This document shows, piece after piece, positions 21,740 to 32,929 of a DNA stretch of 64,000 bases. Each line of letters opens with the position of its first letter. Position 1 is the first letter of the stretch. The stretch is taken from positions 9,507,432 to 9,571,431 of the forward strand of contig NC_091378.1 of NCBI RefSeq assembly GCF_038502225.1. Reading direction: 5' to 3'. The position numbers and the translations under genes were made by a program. The notes below the pieces were generated by a model. The model saw only the letters and a list, made by a program, of their open reading frames with translations. It did no database searches and was not told the DNA's origin. This DNA comes from Cherax quadricarinatus (taxonomy: Eukaryota; Arthropoda; Malacostraca; Decapoda; Parastacidae).

Positions 21740-24700
21740 TTGACAATAAATATTAACGGTTTGAGATCTGAGCGGAAGCGAAAGTGGTTTAATGAATTTT
21801 TGGTGCGTCTAGATGTGGATGTGGTATTTATCCAAGAACACAATTACAGAATTGGATATGAGTTAGAAATGGATGGTTATGATGTGTATATGGAATATGC
21901 GACGAGGTTAAAAGGAGGCGTCGCCATTCTGGTAAAGGAAAATAGCCCGTTTGTAGTACGCCATAGTGAAAGGGGGGAGGGGAGAGTGAATAGGGTGGAT
22001 GGTTTATGGGGTAGAGCACACATAAGTTTTGTATGTGTATATGGGCCGGCCGAGGGAGATGTACGACTTAAAACTCATTTTGTACAAGATGTATTAGTAT
22101 ATTATCTACGTAGTTTACCAAATGTAGCGATAATAGGGGGCGACTGGAATTGTGTAATACGACGAAAAGATGTGGAGCCTCGAGGAGCAGGTTGTTGCTT
22201 GGGATTCCTGGGAGATTTATTGACGAGTGTGGGTTTAATGGATGTGTGTGGGGGGGGTGGCATGGTGGAGCATACTTTTATTAGACGAGATTATGCGGCG
22301 AGATTGGATAGAATGTACGTGTCTAGTGCGGTTACAGTGCGGAGAGTGAATGTGATAAATGTGGTTTTTTCGGATCATAGAGGAGTTGTAATGGATGTAG
22401 ATATTGAGGGTGTGCCTAGAAGGGGTCCATCTTTTTGGAAATTAAATGTAAAGTTATTGAAGAGGGAGGAAAGTCTTTTGTCTTTTGGGCATATGTGGGA
22501 ACGCCTTGTGGTTGAAGCACCTAGAGATGTGGATTTGGTTAATTGGTGGGAAACGATAGCCAAAAAGCGAATTAAGGAATATTATATTAGTCAAGGAGTG
22601 AGATATAGTCAGTTACAATACGGTTTCCAACGATATTTAGAGGGGCAGTTGCGCGACTGCTATGTACAAGCGAATGCTAATTATCCTGTTATAGAAATTG
22701 AAAGAATTAAGGAGCAACTACGAAATTTACAAAACGAAAGGTTTGATGGGGAAAGGCTTAAGGGTGGAATCGAAGAGGTTTTGTGGGGAGATCGGCCGTC
22801 GGCGTGTGTGTTGAGGAATCAACACAGACGTCGCAAAGCAATGGAGTTAATGGGGTTGAATGTTCAGGTAGGTATGCAGGGGTATAGAGTGAATCAGGAG
22901 TTGACGACGACGGAGGGTATGAGTGGGTATATAGATGCATGGGTTAAATTGAAAACGCAAAGTGTTGGAATAAGTGAAATTGCATTGCAGTCAATCGGTA
23001 GGTTTGTGCAGTGTGAGCTGGAGGAGCATGATCGTTTGATGTTGGGAGGGCCGATAACGGAGTGTGAGACTTGGGAGGCTTTATCTGGGGCGCAATTGGG
23101 TAAGGCGCCAGGAATTGATGGGTTGCCCAGCGACTTTTATCTTCAAAATTGGAACGTTTTAAAGGGGTTTTTGGTACGTTTATTCAATATAATGAAGCGG
23201 GATGGGGTTTTAGGGGAACAACAAAGGTTGGCTGTGGTCGTCCTAGTTCCTAAAGGCGAGCCATTAACGGTTAAAGATTATCGTGCAATCTCGTTATTAT
23301 GTGGTGACTATAAAATTTTTGGAAGGATCTTGGCTAACAGAATAAAAAAAGTCCTGGGCAGAGTGATTGACAAGGGACAATATGGGGTGCCGGGCAGGTC
23401 TATGTATGAAGGTCACGGTATGATTAGAAGTTTTATTGAAGAAAGAGTAAGATTAGGAAAGGGGGGGGTATTGGCTATAGATTGGGAGGCGGCATATGAT
23501 AGTGTGGAACGGGAGACGTTATGGAAGATCATGAGATGGCAGGGGTTTGGTGCGGAAATTATATCATGGGCCAAATTAATGTATCAGGAGGCAACCTTGC
23601 GTGTGCAGGTGAATGGGAGGTTGGGAGATCGAATTCAGATGGGAAGGGGTTTGCGTCAAGGTTGTCCCCTTTCACAAATTTTTTTTGCTTGTTTTCAAGA
23701 TCCCTTTTATAGAGGGATAAGGGTTTTATTGGAAGCAAAGGGGATGGGTAATGTAAGGGATGGGGGAGCGGGCATTGTTGGATATGTCGACGATACGACG
23801 ATTTTGGTGAGAGAAAACATGGATTTGATTCGGGTAGAAACGTTAGTGAAAGTTTTTGAAAAGGCTACTGGCATGACGATCAACATGGGGAAAACAAAGT
23901 ATATGAATCTTGGAAAAGGGTCACGTGAGGACGGAATGGTTGCTGAAAGGTGGAAAAGGGTGGACCAAATAAAGATATGTGGGATCGTTTATGTAAATGA
24001 TTTCAAGTTAGCACAGCAAATAAATTCCGTGCGTATCGTTGACAGTGTTCTGAAGCGCCTCAGTGGTTTAAGAGCTGCTAATTTAAGTTTGCAACAAAGG
24101 GTGATTACAACGAATGTGCTATTATATAGTAAACTATGGCATGTTACGGTAATATTTCCGATACTTCGTTGTGAGTTAAAAAGGCTACAAAAAAGTGTTT
24201 TTAGATTCATTTGGGGAACAGGGAGCGAATGGTTAAGTAGAGCGGTTGTCACACTCCCGGTTGGCCGTGGAGGGCTGGGTCTTATAGATGTCGAAAAGAG
24301 GATAATAAGTATGTATTTAAAACATAGTTATAAGCGGGAGGGAGGGGTGAAAGGAGACGGTCTTCATAGGATACATCAGGATATGCGACGGTGGTGGGGA
24401 GGTAGGGAGTTCATGATAGGTGAGGCAATGTTACGGGTATTTATAAACGTGAGGGATCCTTTACATATTAAATTGAGAAATCTTGATAGGGCAGATGGTA
24501 AGGCTTTGGTAGCGGCGGTAGAAGGAGTATATCCGATGTATGATTGGCGTAATATTTGGGGGCGTTTAAACAAATTGCGTTTAAAACCTAAAGTCAGAGA
24601 AGTTATGTATAGATTTTTACATGGAATATTGCCGTCAGGAATGGTTTTATTCTATAAGAGAATACGAGAGGATGGGGAATGCAAGGATTGTGGAGGATTG

Positions 24701-25063
24701 GCGACTATTTATCATACGGTGTATTTTTGCGATTGTATTGAACTTATAAGGGTTTGGATGGGTAAGGTTTTAAGGTTAGTGGGGGGAGGGGGGTTGCAGG
24801 TCTTGAGGGTTTTAAGTTTAGATATAACTGGGGTGAATAAAAGGGTTGAGAATGCGATTGGGTATATGATTACGGATTATATTTACATGATGTGGGCTAT
24901 GAGGGAGGCGGACGTGCGTGCAAGAATTAATGCGTTGGCAGCAACTTTTTATAGGACACAGTGTAGGAATAAAGGGGTGTATGGAGGGAGATGGGAGAGA
25001 GATTTTAGTGAGGGTTATCGAAATTTCACATTAAGGGATTTATGGGATTTGCAAAATGGGTAA
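21740..25063 (+). CDS. LINE A ORF2: APE endonuclease, reverse transcriptase, C-terminal zinc motif
   Basis: About 1107 codons without a stop. The endonuclease occupies the first 230 residues (ININGL, FIQEHN, GGDWNC, FSDHRGVV). The RT follows: GKAPGIDGLPSDFY, KDYRAISLLCGDYKIFGRIL, QYGVPGRSM, the AIDWEAAYDSVER block, GLRQGCPLSQ and the catalytic YVDDTTILV. ATGMTINMGKTK follows the active site. CKDCGGLATIYHTVYFC near residue 975 is the CX2CX7HX4C motif common to many LINE C-termini. The protein nicks target DNA and primes reverse transcription there. The conserved start codon, ATG in LINE B, is TTG here (21740). The frame is open upstream to 21704, overlapping ORF1 in the -1 frame, so initiation is uncertain. 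Confidence 0.9.
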   Translation: MTININGLRSERKRKWFNEFLVRLDVDVVFIQEHNYRIGYELEMDGYDVYMEYATRLKGGVAILVKENSPFVVRHSERGEGRVNRVDGLWGRAHISFVCVYGPAEGDVRLKTHFVQDVLVYYLRSLPNVAIIGGDWNCVIRRKDVEPRGAGCCLGFLGDLLTSVGLMDVCGGGGMVEHTFIRRDYAARLDRMYVSSAVTVRRVNVINVVFSDHRGVVMDVDIEGVPRRGPSFWKLNVKLLKREESLLSFGHMWERLVVEAPRDVDLVNWWETIAKKRIKEYYISQGVRYSQLQYGFQRYLEGQLRDCYVQANANYPVIEIERIKEQLRNLQNERFDGERLKGGIEEVLWGDRPSACVLRNQHRRRKAMELMGLNVQVGMQGYRVNQELTTTEGMSGYIDAWVKLKTQSVGISEIALQSIGRFVQCELEEHDRLMLGGPITECETWEALSGAQLGKAPGIDGLPSDFYLQNWNVLKGFLVRLFNIMKRDGVLGEQQRLAVVVLVPKGEPLTVKDYRAISLLCGDYKIFGRILANRIKKVLGRVIDKGQYGVPGRSMYEGHGMIRSFIEERVRLGKGGVLAIDWEAAYDSVERETLWKIMRWQGFGAEIISWAKLMYQEATLRVQVNGRLGDRIQMGRGLRQGCPLSQIFFACFQDPFYRGIRVLLEAKGMGNVRDGGAGIVGYVDDTTILVRENMDLIRVETLVKVFEKATGMTINMGKTKYMNLGKGSREDGMVAERWKRVDQIKICGIVYVNDFKLAQQINSVRIVDSVLKRLSGLRAANLSLQQRVITTNVLLYSKLWHVTVIFPILRCELKRLQKSVFRFIWGTGSEWLSRAVVTLPVGRGGLGLIDVEKRIISMYLKHSYKREGGVKGDGLHRIHQDMRRWWGGREFMIGEAMLRVFINVRDPLHIKLRNLDRADGKALVAAVEGVYPMYDWRNIWGRLNKLRLKPKVREVMYRFLHGILPSGMVLFYKRIREDGECKDCGGLATIYHTVYFCDCIELIRVWMGKVLRLVGGGGLQVLRVLSLDITGVNKRVENAIGYMITDYIYMMWAMREADVRARINALAATFYRTQCRNKGVYGGRWERDFSEGYRNFTLRDLWDLQNG

Positions 25064-25334
25064 GGGGACACAACGGGCTATTTTCCTAGACTTGGGTGTG
25101 AGCATGGAGTGCTGTTTATAAGGATGTATAATTGAGTTTTGATATCTATGGGCAATATGGTTATTGCCCCGAGGGTTTCAGGAACTAAAAAGTTATTATT
25201 TAGAAATGTGTTGTACTACGATTGCATATTATCATTTATCATGCATAAATCATTTCAAGGACTTTACGATGAAAATTTTCAATGACTCAAATATGTTATA
25301 GGTGTCTTTAATGATTTTGATTCAAGTGTAATGT

Positions 25335-25372
<38 letters not shown>

Positions 25373-25380
25373 TGATAGGT

Positions 25381-26840
25381 GCTGAAGAAAGGACTTACGA
25401 ATACCTTTCTCCGGAAAAGTATTAGACTCACTGGCCTCTTTCAAATCATAACATTCTTGCAAAAAAAGGAAAAAAAAACTGACGCTCTTCAACAGATGCT
25501 GATATGATTAGATATAATGGTTACGAAAATAAAGTAAAATCTATGTTATTTGCTCTGAAGTGTTTGTACACTATTACTCTAGCGTAATAGTCTTACCGTC
25601 TTTTGAACAAGAGATTGTAATATATTACTCTACTGGATAGTTAACTTATGACACTGAGGTTGACTCTGATTATTACTGATTCTATGTCATCACTGAAGGC
25701 TCTTGACTCACATAATGACTCTAACATGCTCAGATACTAAAATATCTGAGAAAAGGATTTATTGTACTATTGTTATTAATTCCATCACTCACTGGATTAC
25801 TCCTTCATGATAAAGTTGATAATTTAGTCAAAGAAAGTACCCTGAAGAAAAATGTTGAATATGACTTTGTGTATCTGTGTCTAGCATTAGTAATAATATT
25901 TGAAGAGAAGTGAATAATGAAACTGAATGTTACAGGAATGTAGTTAGAAACCTACCGTAACATGAACATAGATAAGTATGTTTATGGAGCAACATGTAAT
26001 GTGAACAGACTGATGTCGTAGTGGCCAGGCTTAGGCTTGGTTACACGTACTTCTGGCAGTTTGTTGGACACACACACACATGTGACCAGCCCTCTGGTCA
26101 CTATCTTGAAAACTGTGCTTAATTGTCCACTTATTGAGGAATATAGAGATTGGGAGAATAAGAACGAATGTGATACGTCAAGTTATTAATGAAAATAAGA
26201 TACCAGACATGTTAAGCAAATTTCTTAAATTTTCTTGCAACAGATAAGTTCCTAGGTCTTTTATATATCCAAATGTTCTTGCACTAAAGTCCACAGGATG
26301 GATATGAGATGCACAATAATCCAGCTCCTTCGGCGGCAAAATCTAAATCAAACAGATATTACTATAACAAACACAAGGAAATTAATAATTTGGATAACTA
26401 GACTTCAGAACAAGAGATGCCGTACCAGGGATGATGCTCTTCATGTGATCTCTGTAGTCTGGAATATTGCTGTACATTAACAGCCCCTTTCAAGGTGGGC
26501 AAAGCTGCACATCTAAATAATGTACAGAGAACCTTCAATACCTGTGTAAATTCAGTCAACCATCTCAATTATTGCGAACGTCGGAGGTCCCTTGACCGAC
26601 CTTCCTAGAATGTAACCCAGGAAGACACTTCATAATTTACACTTGGAAAATTCTGGGGAATTTGGTTCCAAATGTGAAGACTGAAATATGTCTTAGAAAG
26701 CAAGAAGGTCAGCAGATTGTGAAAAATACAAACAGTGAGAAGCTGAGGCACATTGAGTGCACTAATAGATAACTCAGTAAGTGTAGAGAGATCAAGAATT
26801 CTCAACACTTCCCTTCATATACCAGAAGAATTGTAAAATT
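25381..26840. other. No gene recognised
   Basis: Unique-looking AT-rich sequence downstream of LINE A. 26282-26320 (TCCACAGGATGGATATGAGA) is a short remnant of the retroelement 3' end seen at 11940. Open frames here are short and without recognisable motifs. Confidence 0.45.
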
Positions 26841-26844
26841 GAAC

Positions 26845-27010
26845 ACATGTGCAACTTCTGGGTATCGTTATTTGTAGACGTTTCGCCCTTCAGTGGCTTT
26901 ATCAGTACAAGGACATAATGTGAAGACTGTAGAAATACATACAAAAGACGAGGTAATCAGTCCTCAGTTCCAGATGCTGCACGTGTCCAGTTTTTCTTCT
27001 TGTCCTCTTG
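26845..27010. mobile_element. Fragment of the GTTTCGCC retroposon family
   Basis: Contains ATGTGCAACTTCTGGGTATC, GTAGACGTTTCGCCCTTCAG and TGGCTTTATCAGTACAAGGA, matching the arms of the units at 17962 and 28848. Its right side runs into a LINE 3' end. No target duplication seen. Confidence 0.55.
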
Positions 27011-27029
27011 TCAGGATTGTATTCCACTC

Positions 27030-27215
27030 ATGTACCACTAGAGGAATTACCAACAGACTCCTGGCTGTCTTCAAGAGGAGACTTGATAAGTTCCTCAAGT
27101 TAGTTCTTCATCAGTCGGGTTCTGGTGGCCTCGTTGGGTTGCAGACGGCTAGTGCCAACAGTCGGGTTAATCAAGTTGTCTACCGGTCCGCTGGTGCTCT
27201 GACCTCCGGCAATGT
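27030..27215 (+). mobile_element. LINE 3'-end fragment
   Basis: Translates to NRLLAVFKRRLDKFLKLV and then GLVGLQTASANSRVNQ, the C-terminus of the same LINE group as 4960-5285 but a different subfamily. Only the end is present. Confidence 0.55.
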
Positions 27216-27229
27216 CGACAGTTAACTTC

Positions 27230-27435
27230 CAGTTAGCCTCCAGTTCTCTCCCTCGCCTATCAACCTCTCTTACTGTATCTCTCACCCTCTCCCTCACCTC
27301 CCTCTCTCTGCCTCACCTCCCTCTCTTTTACCTCAGATCATCTCTCTGTCTCTCTTCCCTCACCTCTGCCATACCTCTCTCCCCACCCCTCACCTTCCTA
27401 TCTCTACCTCACTCCCCTCCTCCCTTATTTGTGAC
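27230..27435. repeat. Pyrimidine-rich tract
   Basis: CTCTC/CACCTC-rich sequence following the LINE 3' end, resembling 17425-17635. Confidence 0.65.
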
Positions 27436-27499
27436 AGTCTAATCCAACACAAACTAATATTCTACAACAGAAGACAACGCAAAAGAGCAGTAACATAAA

Positions 27500-27703
27500 A
27501 GAGACAATAGAGAGGCAGTAGAAGACAGTTCCTTCATATAAGAGACAACAGAGAGGCAGTAGAAGACAGTTCCTTCATATAAGAGACAACAGAGAGGCAG
27601 TAGAAGACAGTTCCTTCATATAAGAGACAACAGAGAGGCAGTAGAAGACAGTTCCTTCATATAAGAGACAACAGAGAGGCAGTAGAAGACAGGTCCTTCA
27701 TCC
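27500..27703. repeat. 41-bp tandem repeat (5 copies)
   Basis: The unit contains GAGACAACAGAGAGGCAGTA and GAAGACAGTTCCTTCATAT. The copies are nearly identical, so the array is young. Confidence 0.95.
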
Positions 27704-27982
27704 CCAGCCCCCCAAAACATGAAAGGCCAGATCTCTATGTCTGAACAAGAACCATAAAAGGCCAGCACAGCAAAGACTTATCTTCATTACTGGGAATGGG
27801 AAGCTTAGGGCAATAAAGGAAGATAAGAGAGAGTGTTTATCACGTGTCGTTATCCACAAGCCTAAGAGGTTTATTTTTTAATATAAGTGTGATATTAGTT
27901 TTATGAGAAACGCTCGCGAACGTGAGCCCATACACACGCACACACTCCATGAATGTTTTTACTGAATGGAGTGAGATACAGT

Positions 27983-28845
27983 TGTTGCAGGGGTTGTGAG
28001 TGCAACAACTCTTGCAGGGGTTGTGAGTGCAGCAGCTATTACAGAGATTGTGAGTGCAAAAACTATTGCAGAGGTTGCGAGTGCAACAACTCTTGCAGAG
28101 GTTGAGTGCAACAACTCTTGCAGAGGTTGTAAGTGCAACTATTATTGCAGAGGTTGTGAGTGCAACAACTCTTGCAGAGGATGTGAGTGCAACAACTATT
28201 GCAGAGGTTGTGACCAACAACTATTGCAGAGGTTGTGAGTGCAACAACTCTTGCAGAGGTTGTGAGTGCAACAACTATTGCAGAGGTTGTGAGTGCAACA
28301 ACTATTACAGAGGTTGTGAGTGCAACAACTCTTGCAGAGTTTGTGAGTGCAACAACTATTACAGAGGTTGTGAGTGCAACAACTATTGCAGAGGTTGTGA
28401 GTGCAACAACTATTGCAGAGGTTGTGAGTGCAACAACTATTGCAGAGGTTGTGAGTGCAACAACTCTTGCAGAAGTTGTGAGTGCAACAACTATTGAAGA
28501 GGTTGTGAGTGCAACAACTATTGCAGAGGTTGTGAGTGCAACAACTCTTGCAGAGGTTGTGAGTGCAACAACTCTTGCAGAGGTTGTGAGTGCAACAACT
28601 CTTGCAGAGGTTGTGAGTGCAACAACTATTACAGAGGTTGTGAGTGCAACAACTATAGCAGAGGTTGTGAGTGCAACAACTATTACAGAGGTTGTGAGTG
28701 CAACAACTGTAGCAGAGGTTGTGAGTGCAACAACTATTGCAGAGGTTGTGAGTGCAATAACTATTGCAGAGGTTGTGAGTAACAACTATTACAGAGGTTG
28801 TGAGTGCAACAACTATTGCAGAAGTTGTGAGTGCAACATTTGGGA
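27983..28845. repeat. 28-bp satellite array (about 31 copies)
   Basis: The core is GTTGTGAGTGCAACAACTAT followed by TGCAGAG. It shares GTTGTGAG.GCAACAACTATT with the 27-bp array starting at 29335. Each unit has a small dyad (GTTGT...ACAAC). The 28-bp length keeps all frames open, which accounts for the Cys- or Ala/Val-rich frames here. Confidence 0.95.
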
Positions 28846-28847
28846 AT

Positions 28848-29325
28848 CTTGATTGTGGAAACGTTTTGCCACCTTTGCACTGAAGAAGCTACTGGCTGGC
28901 GAAACACTGTACTGAAGAAGCCACTGGCTGGCGAAACATTGTACTGAAGAAGCCACTGGCTGGCGAAACATTGTACTGAAGAAGCTACTGGCTGGCGAAA
29001 CATTGTACTGAAGAAGCCACTGGCTGGCGAAACATTGTACTGAAGAAGCCACTGGCTGGCGAAACATTGTACTGAAGAAGCTACTGGCTGGCGAAACGTT
29101 GTAATGAAGAAGCCACTGGCTGGCGAAAAATTGTACTGAAGAAGCCACTGGCTGGCGAAACATTGTACTGAAGAAGCTACTGGCCGGCGAAACATTGTAC
29201 TGAAGAAGCCACTGGCTGGCGAAACATTGTACTGAAGAAGCCACTGGCTGGCGAAACATTGTACTGAAGAAGCCACTGGCTGGCGAAACGTTTCCAGAAT
29301 AAAGATACCCAAGTGTACACAAGTG
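28848..29325. mobile_element. GTTTCGCC-family retroposon with an expanded 32-bp inner repeat
   Basis: The left end is TTTGGGAATCTTGATTGTGG then AAACGTTTTGCC. The right end is GCGAAACGTTTCCAGAATAA then AGATACCCAAGTG, the inverted form of the left. Between them, 28877-29290 holds about 13 copies of a 32-bp unit (CTGAAGAAGCCACTGGCTGG then CGAAACATTGTA). Units differ mainly at CCACTGG/CTACTGG. It separates the 28-bp and 27-bp satellites. It is related to 17962-18183. Confidence 0.8.
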
Positions 29326-29334
29326 TCTCATTAA

Positions 29335-31758
29335 CTATTATAGTGATTGTGAGAGTAGGAACTATTGAAGGTGTTGTGAGAGCAACAACTATTGTAGGGA
29401 TTGTGAGAGTATTAACTATTGAAGGTGTTGTGAGAGCAACAACTATTGTAGGGATTGTGAGAGTATTAACTATTGAAGGTGTTGTGAGAGCAACAACTAT
29501 TGTAGGGATTGTGAGAGTATTAACTATTGAAGGTGTTGTGAGAGCAACAACTATTGTAGGGATTGTGAGAGTATTAACTATTGAAGGTGTTGTGAGAGCA
29601 ACAACTATTGTAGGGATTGTGAGAGCATTAACTATTGAAGGTGTTGTGAGAGCAACAACTATTGTCCGGATTGTGAGAGTATTAACTATTGAAGGTGTTG
29701 GGAGAGCAACAACTATTGTAGAGATTGTGAGAGTAGGAACTATTGATGGTGTTATGAGAGCAACAACTATTGATGGGGTTGTGAGAGCAACAACTATTGT
29801 AGAGATTGTGAAAGTAGGAACTATTGATGGTGTTGTGAGAGCAACATCTATTGTAGGGATTGTGAGAGTAGGAACTATTGATGGTGTTGCGAGAGCAACA
29901 ACTATTGTAGGGATTGTGAGAGTAGGAACTATTGATGGTGTTATGAGAGCAACAACTATTGTAGGGATTGTGAGAGTAGGAACTATTGATGGTGTTGTGA
30001 GAGCAACAACTATTGTAGAGATTGTGAAAGTAGTAACTATTGATGGTGTTGCGAGAGCAACAACTATTGTAGGGATTGTAAGAGTAGGAACTATTAATGG
30101 TGTTGTGAGAGCAACAGCTATTGTAGAGATTGTGAGAGTAGGAACTATTGATGGTGCTATGAGAGCAACGACTATTGTAGGGATTGTAAGAGTAGGAACT
30201 ATTGATGGTGTTGTGAGAGCAAAAACTATTGTAGGGATTGTGAGAGTAGGAATTATTGATGGTGTGTGTTGTGAGAGCAAAAACTGTTGTAGGGAGTGTG
30301 AGAGTAGGAATTATTGATGTTGTGAGGGCAACAACTATTGTAGGGATTGTGAGAGAAGGAATTATTGATGGTGTTGTGAGAGCAACAACTGTTGTAGGGA
30401 TTATGAGAGCAGGAATTATTGATGGTATTGTGAGAGCAACAACTATTGTAAGGATTGTGAAAGTAAGAACTATTGATGGTGTTGTGAGAGCAACAACTAT
30501 TGTAGGGATTGTGAGAGTAAGAATTATTGATGGTGTTGTGAGAGCAACAACTATTGTAGGGATTGTGAGAGTAAGAACTATTGATGGTGTTGTGAGAGCA
30601 ACAACTATTGTAGGTATTGTGAGAGTAGGAAATATTGATGGTGTTGTGAGATCAACAACTATTGTAGGGATTATGAGAGTAAGAACTATTGATGGTGTTG
30701 TGAGAGCAACAACTATTGGTGGTGTTGTGAGAGCAACAACTATTGATGGTGTTGTGAGAGCAACAACTATTGATGGTGTTGTGAGAGCAACAACTGTTGA
30801 TGGTGTTGTGAGAGCAACAACTATTGATGGTGTGAGAGCAACAACAATTAATGGTGTTGTGAGAGCAACAACTATTGATGGTGTTGTGAGAGCAACAACA
30901 ATTAATGGTGTTGTGAGAGCAACAACTATTGATGGTGTTGTGAGAGCAACAACTGTTGATGGTGTTGTGAGAGCAACAACTATTGATGGTGTTGTGAGAG
31001 CAACAACAATTAATGGTGTTGTGAGAGCAACAACTATTGATCGTTTGGTGAGAGCAACAACAATTGATGGTGTTGTGAGAGCAAAAATTATTGATGGTGT
31101 TGTGAGAGCAACAACTATTGATGGTGTTGTGAGAGCAACAACTATTGATGGTGTTGTGAGAGCAACAACTATTGATGGTGTTGTGAGAGCAAGAACAATT
31201 GATGGTGTTGTGAGAGCAACAACTGTTGATGGTGTTGTGAGAGCAACAACTATTGATGGTATTGTGAGAGCAACAATAATTGATGGTGTTGTGAGAGCAA
31301 CAACTATTGATGGTGTTGTGAGAGCAACAATAATTGATGGTGTTGTGAGAGCAACAACTATTGATGGTGTTGTGAGAGCAACAACTGTTGATGATGTGAG
31401 AGCAGCAACTATTGATGGTGCTGTCAGAGCAACAACAATTGATGGTGTTGTGAGAGCAACAACTATTAATGGGGTTGTGATAGCAACAACTATTAATGGT
31501 GTTGTGATAGCAACAACTATTAATGGTGTTGTGATAGCAACAACTATTAATGGTGTTGTGATAGCAACAACTATCGATGGTGTTGTGAGAGCAACAACTA
31601 TTGATGGTGTTGTGAGAGCAACAACTAATAATGGTGTTGTGATAGCAACAACTATTAATGGTGTGATAGCAACAATTAATGGTGTTGTGATAGCAACAAC
31701 TATTAATGGTGTTGTGATAGCAACAACTATTAATGGTGTTGTGAGAGCAACAACTATT
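29335..31758. repeat. 27-bp satellite array, left part (54-bp higher-order, then 27-bp units)
   Basis: From 29335 to about 30715 the period is 54 bp, two alternating 27-mers (one with ATTGTAGGGATTGTGAGAGT, one with GGTGTTGTGAGAGCAACAAC). From about 30715 the period is 27 bp (GTTGTGAGAGCAACAACTAT + TGATGGT). Near 31450-31740 a variant with GTGATAGC and ATTAATGG dominates. 27 bp is nine codons, so open frames are a by-product. The array continues at 37695-37779 and 51845-52922. Confidence 0.96.
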
Positions 31759-32196
31759 TTTTTTTTTATATTTTATTTAAAAACTTTACAGCTTGATATT
31801 AAATTAAGATATAAAATGGAAACAGTAGGATCCTCAATCCTACACAACATACACTAGCCAATTATTAACAACACATTGTAATTGACATAAAAGAGGTTAC
31901 CCATATACACACAAACTTTTCCATATAACATACTATGATAAACAAAATAAACTATAACTATATAAACTATATAAAAAATAAACTATATACAACTTTCAGA
32001 TTTGTATAGTTAACATACTATGACGGACATATGACAAAGGTTCACAACCTTCACAGGAGATAAACAGAGTAATAACCTTACATCCCAATCTCAGTTAAAA
32101 ACAATCACATACTCTTCCCAAAATTAACCCCTATACAATAAGAAGTACCTAAGCACATACATACGTGCCTCACTACAATCTCTTTTTAAGCATTGA

Positions 32197-32300
32197 AAAA
32201 ATCAAAATCAAATCAAAACAAATCAAATCAAATCAAATCAAAATCAAAATCAAAATCAAAATCAAAATCAAAATCAAATCCTAAATCAAAAATCAAATCC
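32197..32300. repeat. (AATCAA)n-like repeat in the LINE B 3' UTR
   Basis: AAATCAAATC and AAAATC units in tandem over about 100 bases. On the element's own strand this is TGATTT-rich. Probably part of the LINE B 3' UTR; LINE A lacks it. Confidence 0.85.
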
Positions 32301-32929
32301 TAAGCCTCACACTTATACTAAATAAATATTAACAAATATTACTAAATATTAAAACAGCCTCTTCCACCGGCTGAGCACATTATATAAAGTAAGAGACTAA
32401 ACCATACTGTCCCATTACAAACTTTTAACGAGGCATTACAAATTTATGGAAGTCATTATCGTTCCATCTAGCAGCAACTGGATGAGCACATTATATAATG
32501 CTAAAATAAAGACAGTACACTCGCTAAAAACCCACAACACTCAACACAAACATAATTTAATAACCTCTCATTGCGATACAATTATCGCACATGATTTATG
32601 CCCAATAAAGGCTATAAACGCACACTCTACATAAGCCCTAAAGCTCTTCACGGTCTTAAAACTATAATCTTGACACCATTCACACTTAATTCATGAAGGT
32701 CATGACGACCCTGACACATCAAACACAGAATTTTCCATTCAGGTACTACGTAATTACTTGATATCATCTTTGGTTTCTGTGCCCACTTGCATGCTACATA
32801 CATGTATGCCACTCATCTACACCTTCATACACCCACATACACCTACACTCACACCCCTCCCCAGGAGGCGACCCCGCTGTGTCCCCCTGAAAACCCCCTT
32901 CCCTTATGTAATCCCCACCCCCCCCCCCC

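Larger units (their letters stand above)
20422..25370 (+). mobile_element. LINE A: full-length L1/Tx1-like non-LTR retrotransposon
   Basis: A 4.95-kb element with a short 5' UTR, ORF1, ORF2, a 3' UTR of about 270 bp and a poly(A) tail of about 31 A. It is flanked by a direct duplication, TGTGATAGGT at 20412-20421 and 25371-25380 (up to 12 bp if the shared A bases are counted). The poly(A) tail, APE endonuclease and CCHC gag-like ORF1 place it in the L1/Tx1 group by my reading. Both frames are open. The pure tail and exact duplications indicate recent insertion. LINE B at 31759-37694 is a diverged member of the same family. Confidence 0.9.

Noticed and set aside
28054..28497. Cys-rich 147-codon frame resembling a small knotted protein
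   Set aside because: It is the 28-bp satellite in one frame; neighbouring frames give Ala/Val/Thr series from the same DNA.
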